Assembly: GCA_963921425.1 (NCBI GenBank)
Contig: OY992832.1
Coordinates: forward strand, 3,596,001 to 3,660,000
Direction: 5' to 3'
Length of the DNA: 64,000 bases
Source of the DNA: Dryas octopetala
Taxonomy: Eukaryota > Streptophyta > Magnoliopsida > Rosales > Rosaceae
Shown: positions 63,388 through 64,000 of the stretch, piece after piece
Position numbering within the stretch: position 1 is the first letter of the stretch
How the letters are laid out: each line of letters opens with the position of its first letter
Translations under genes and position numbers: made by a program
The notes under the pieces: model-generated
What the model was told of the DNA's origin: nothing
What the model saw: the letters and a program-made list of their open reading frames with translations, nothing else
The model's database searches: none

Positions 63388-64000
63388 TCAAGTGGTTCTG
63401 AATATTGTAGGAGAAGAAGCCAGTGGAAGTACCTTGGAAGAGCTTGGAGGATTCTGTGGTACATTATGATGATGAAGCTCTCTCTGACTCTCCTTGTTCT
63501 TAGCAACAATGAGTTTCACAAAAGACCCATCTTTCTCTTCTGTTACAATTGTTGAATTGGGCGAAGCTTTAGCCCCACAATCTTGAGCAGACCCACAATT
63601 CTTAGATGCCTTTTTCTCAGCTTCTTCCATCAATCTTCTCAACAATTTCTCCTCTGCATCCCTTAGAAACTTAAACTTTGGAGGGGGTGAAGATCTCAAC
63701 CTGTTCAGCTCAGCTTCTGTTGATGATTCAAAGAGAGGGTTGAATCCATGGTGTTTGTAAGAGTCCAAAGGGTTCAAAGGTGAAGACTTTAATGTTGGGG
63801 AAGCCAAAGGGGTAAGGAATGGGGAGTCTACAGACAGAATTAGATCACTCAAGCTTCTTGTACTTGATCCTTTTCTGCTTCTATCACATCTAGATTTCCC
63901 ATCATCAGACTCCAAATCTTCCTTTGTTTCCTCTTTGATTGTGAAGAGAAATCTGGGTGGTCCAGCCAGATTGTGCAGCCTCATGAGCTCTGATTCCACA
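63388..64000 (-). CDS. Plant-specific unknown protein, 5' part beyond the window
   Basis: An open frame of at least 203 residues ends at the TGA at 63388-63390 and continues to the window edge, so the gene's start is outside. Visible blocks: ESELMRLHNLAGPPRFLFTI followed by KEETKEDLES, a serine-rich SLSDLILSVDSPFLTPLASP, FNPLFESSTEAELNRLRSSP, and a charged helix LRDAEEKLLRRLMEEAEKKA. It resembles a family of land-plant proteins of unknown function, which in the relatives I recall begin with a membrane segment; that part would lie beyond 64000. The methionine at 63999 is probably internal. I do not assign a function. Confidence 0.75.
   Translation of the reverse strand, partial: VESELMRLHNLAGPPRFLFTIKEETKEDLESDDGKSRCDRSRKGSSTRSLSDLILSVDSPFLTPLASPTLKSSPLNPLDSYKHHGFNPLFESSTEAELNRLRSSPPPKFKFLRDAEEKLLRRLMEEAEKKASKNCGSAQDCGAKASPNSTIVTEEKDGSFVKLIVAKNKESQRELHHHNVPQNPPSSSKVLPLASSPTIFRTT

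Overview
The window is plant nuclear DNA from a dicot, most likely a rosid and possibly Rosaceae; that family guess comes from overall resemblance of proteins and small transposons and is not proven. Support for a plant nucleus: GT-AG introns, an actin gene with the three plant-type coding introns plus a leader intron, Dof, SIAMESE-related, PUB and XBAT gene families, AT-rich intergenic DNA and many plant-type miniature transposons. There are no operons, CRISPR arrays, rRNA or tRNA genes that I can support.

Layout: (1) 1.3-4.1 kb, minus: actin, 377 aa, complete. (2) 4.2-9.1 kb: gene-free, several foldback elements. (3) 9.16-9.70 kb, plus: SIAMESE-related CDK inhibitor, single exon. (4) 9.7-14.3 kb: gene-free, with a 124-bp solo LTR and short poly(T) insertions. 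(5) 14.32-16.54 kb, plus: plant-specific protein like At3g17950, three exons, a LINE tail in its second intron. (6) 18.35-21.41 kb, minus: XBAT31-like ankyrin/RING E3 ligase, eight exons, 445 aa. (7) 21.4-29.0 kb: gene-free, with a CACTA-type and a hAT-like MITE. (8) 28.98-31.39 kb, minus: a nine-exon DHHC-type S-acyltransferase with an abbreviated cysteine-rich domain, reassembled here from short exons. (9) 31.4-38.1 kb: a 9-bp-TSD MITE and a GC-rich block with five CACGTG G-boxes but no gene. (10) 38.14-41.88 kb, plus: PUB13-like U-box/ARM E3 ligase, four exons, 663 aa. (11) 41.9-47.9 kb: a 1.1-kb long-TIR Mutator-like element with perfect 9-bp TSD. (12) 47.94-49.20 kb, minus: Dof transcription factor, two exons. 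(13) 49.2-57.0 kb: gene-free, repeats, an 82-bp CT microsatellite. (14) 57.0-57.4 kb, plus: HSP70 pseudogene with internal deletions. (15) 57.8-59.2 kb, minus: CHCH protein resembling mitoribosomal mS37, 79 aa. (16) 63.4 kb to the end, minus: plant-specific unknown protein, cut by the window edge.

The genes are independent single-copy loci with no evident joint pathway; two are ubiquitin E3 ligases of different classes. The most unusual signal is a recurring class of tiny insertions (13-26 bp, plus one of 114 bp): a poly(A)/poly(T) run with a short GACC/GGCC-type end, each flanked by a 10-19 bp direct duplication. They look like extremely 5'-truncated LINE insertions, in both orientations, and at two sites the target was hit twice or the unit was reduplicated. 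All reading is by eye; splice sites were chosen by GT-AG, frame continuity and family resemblance.
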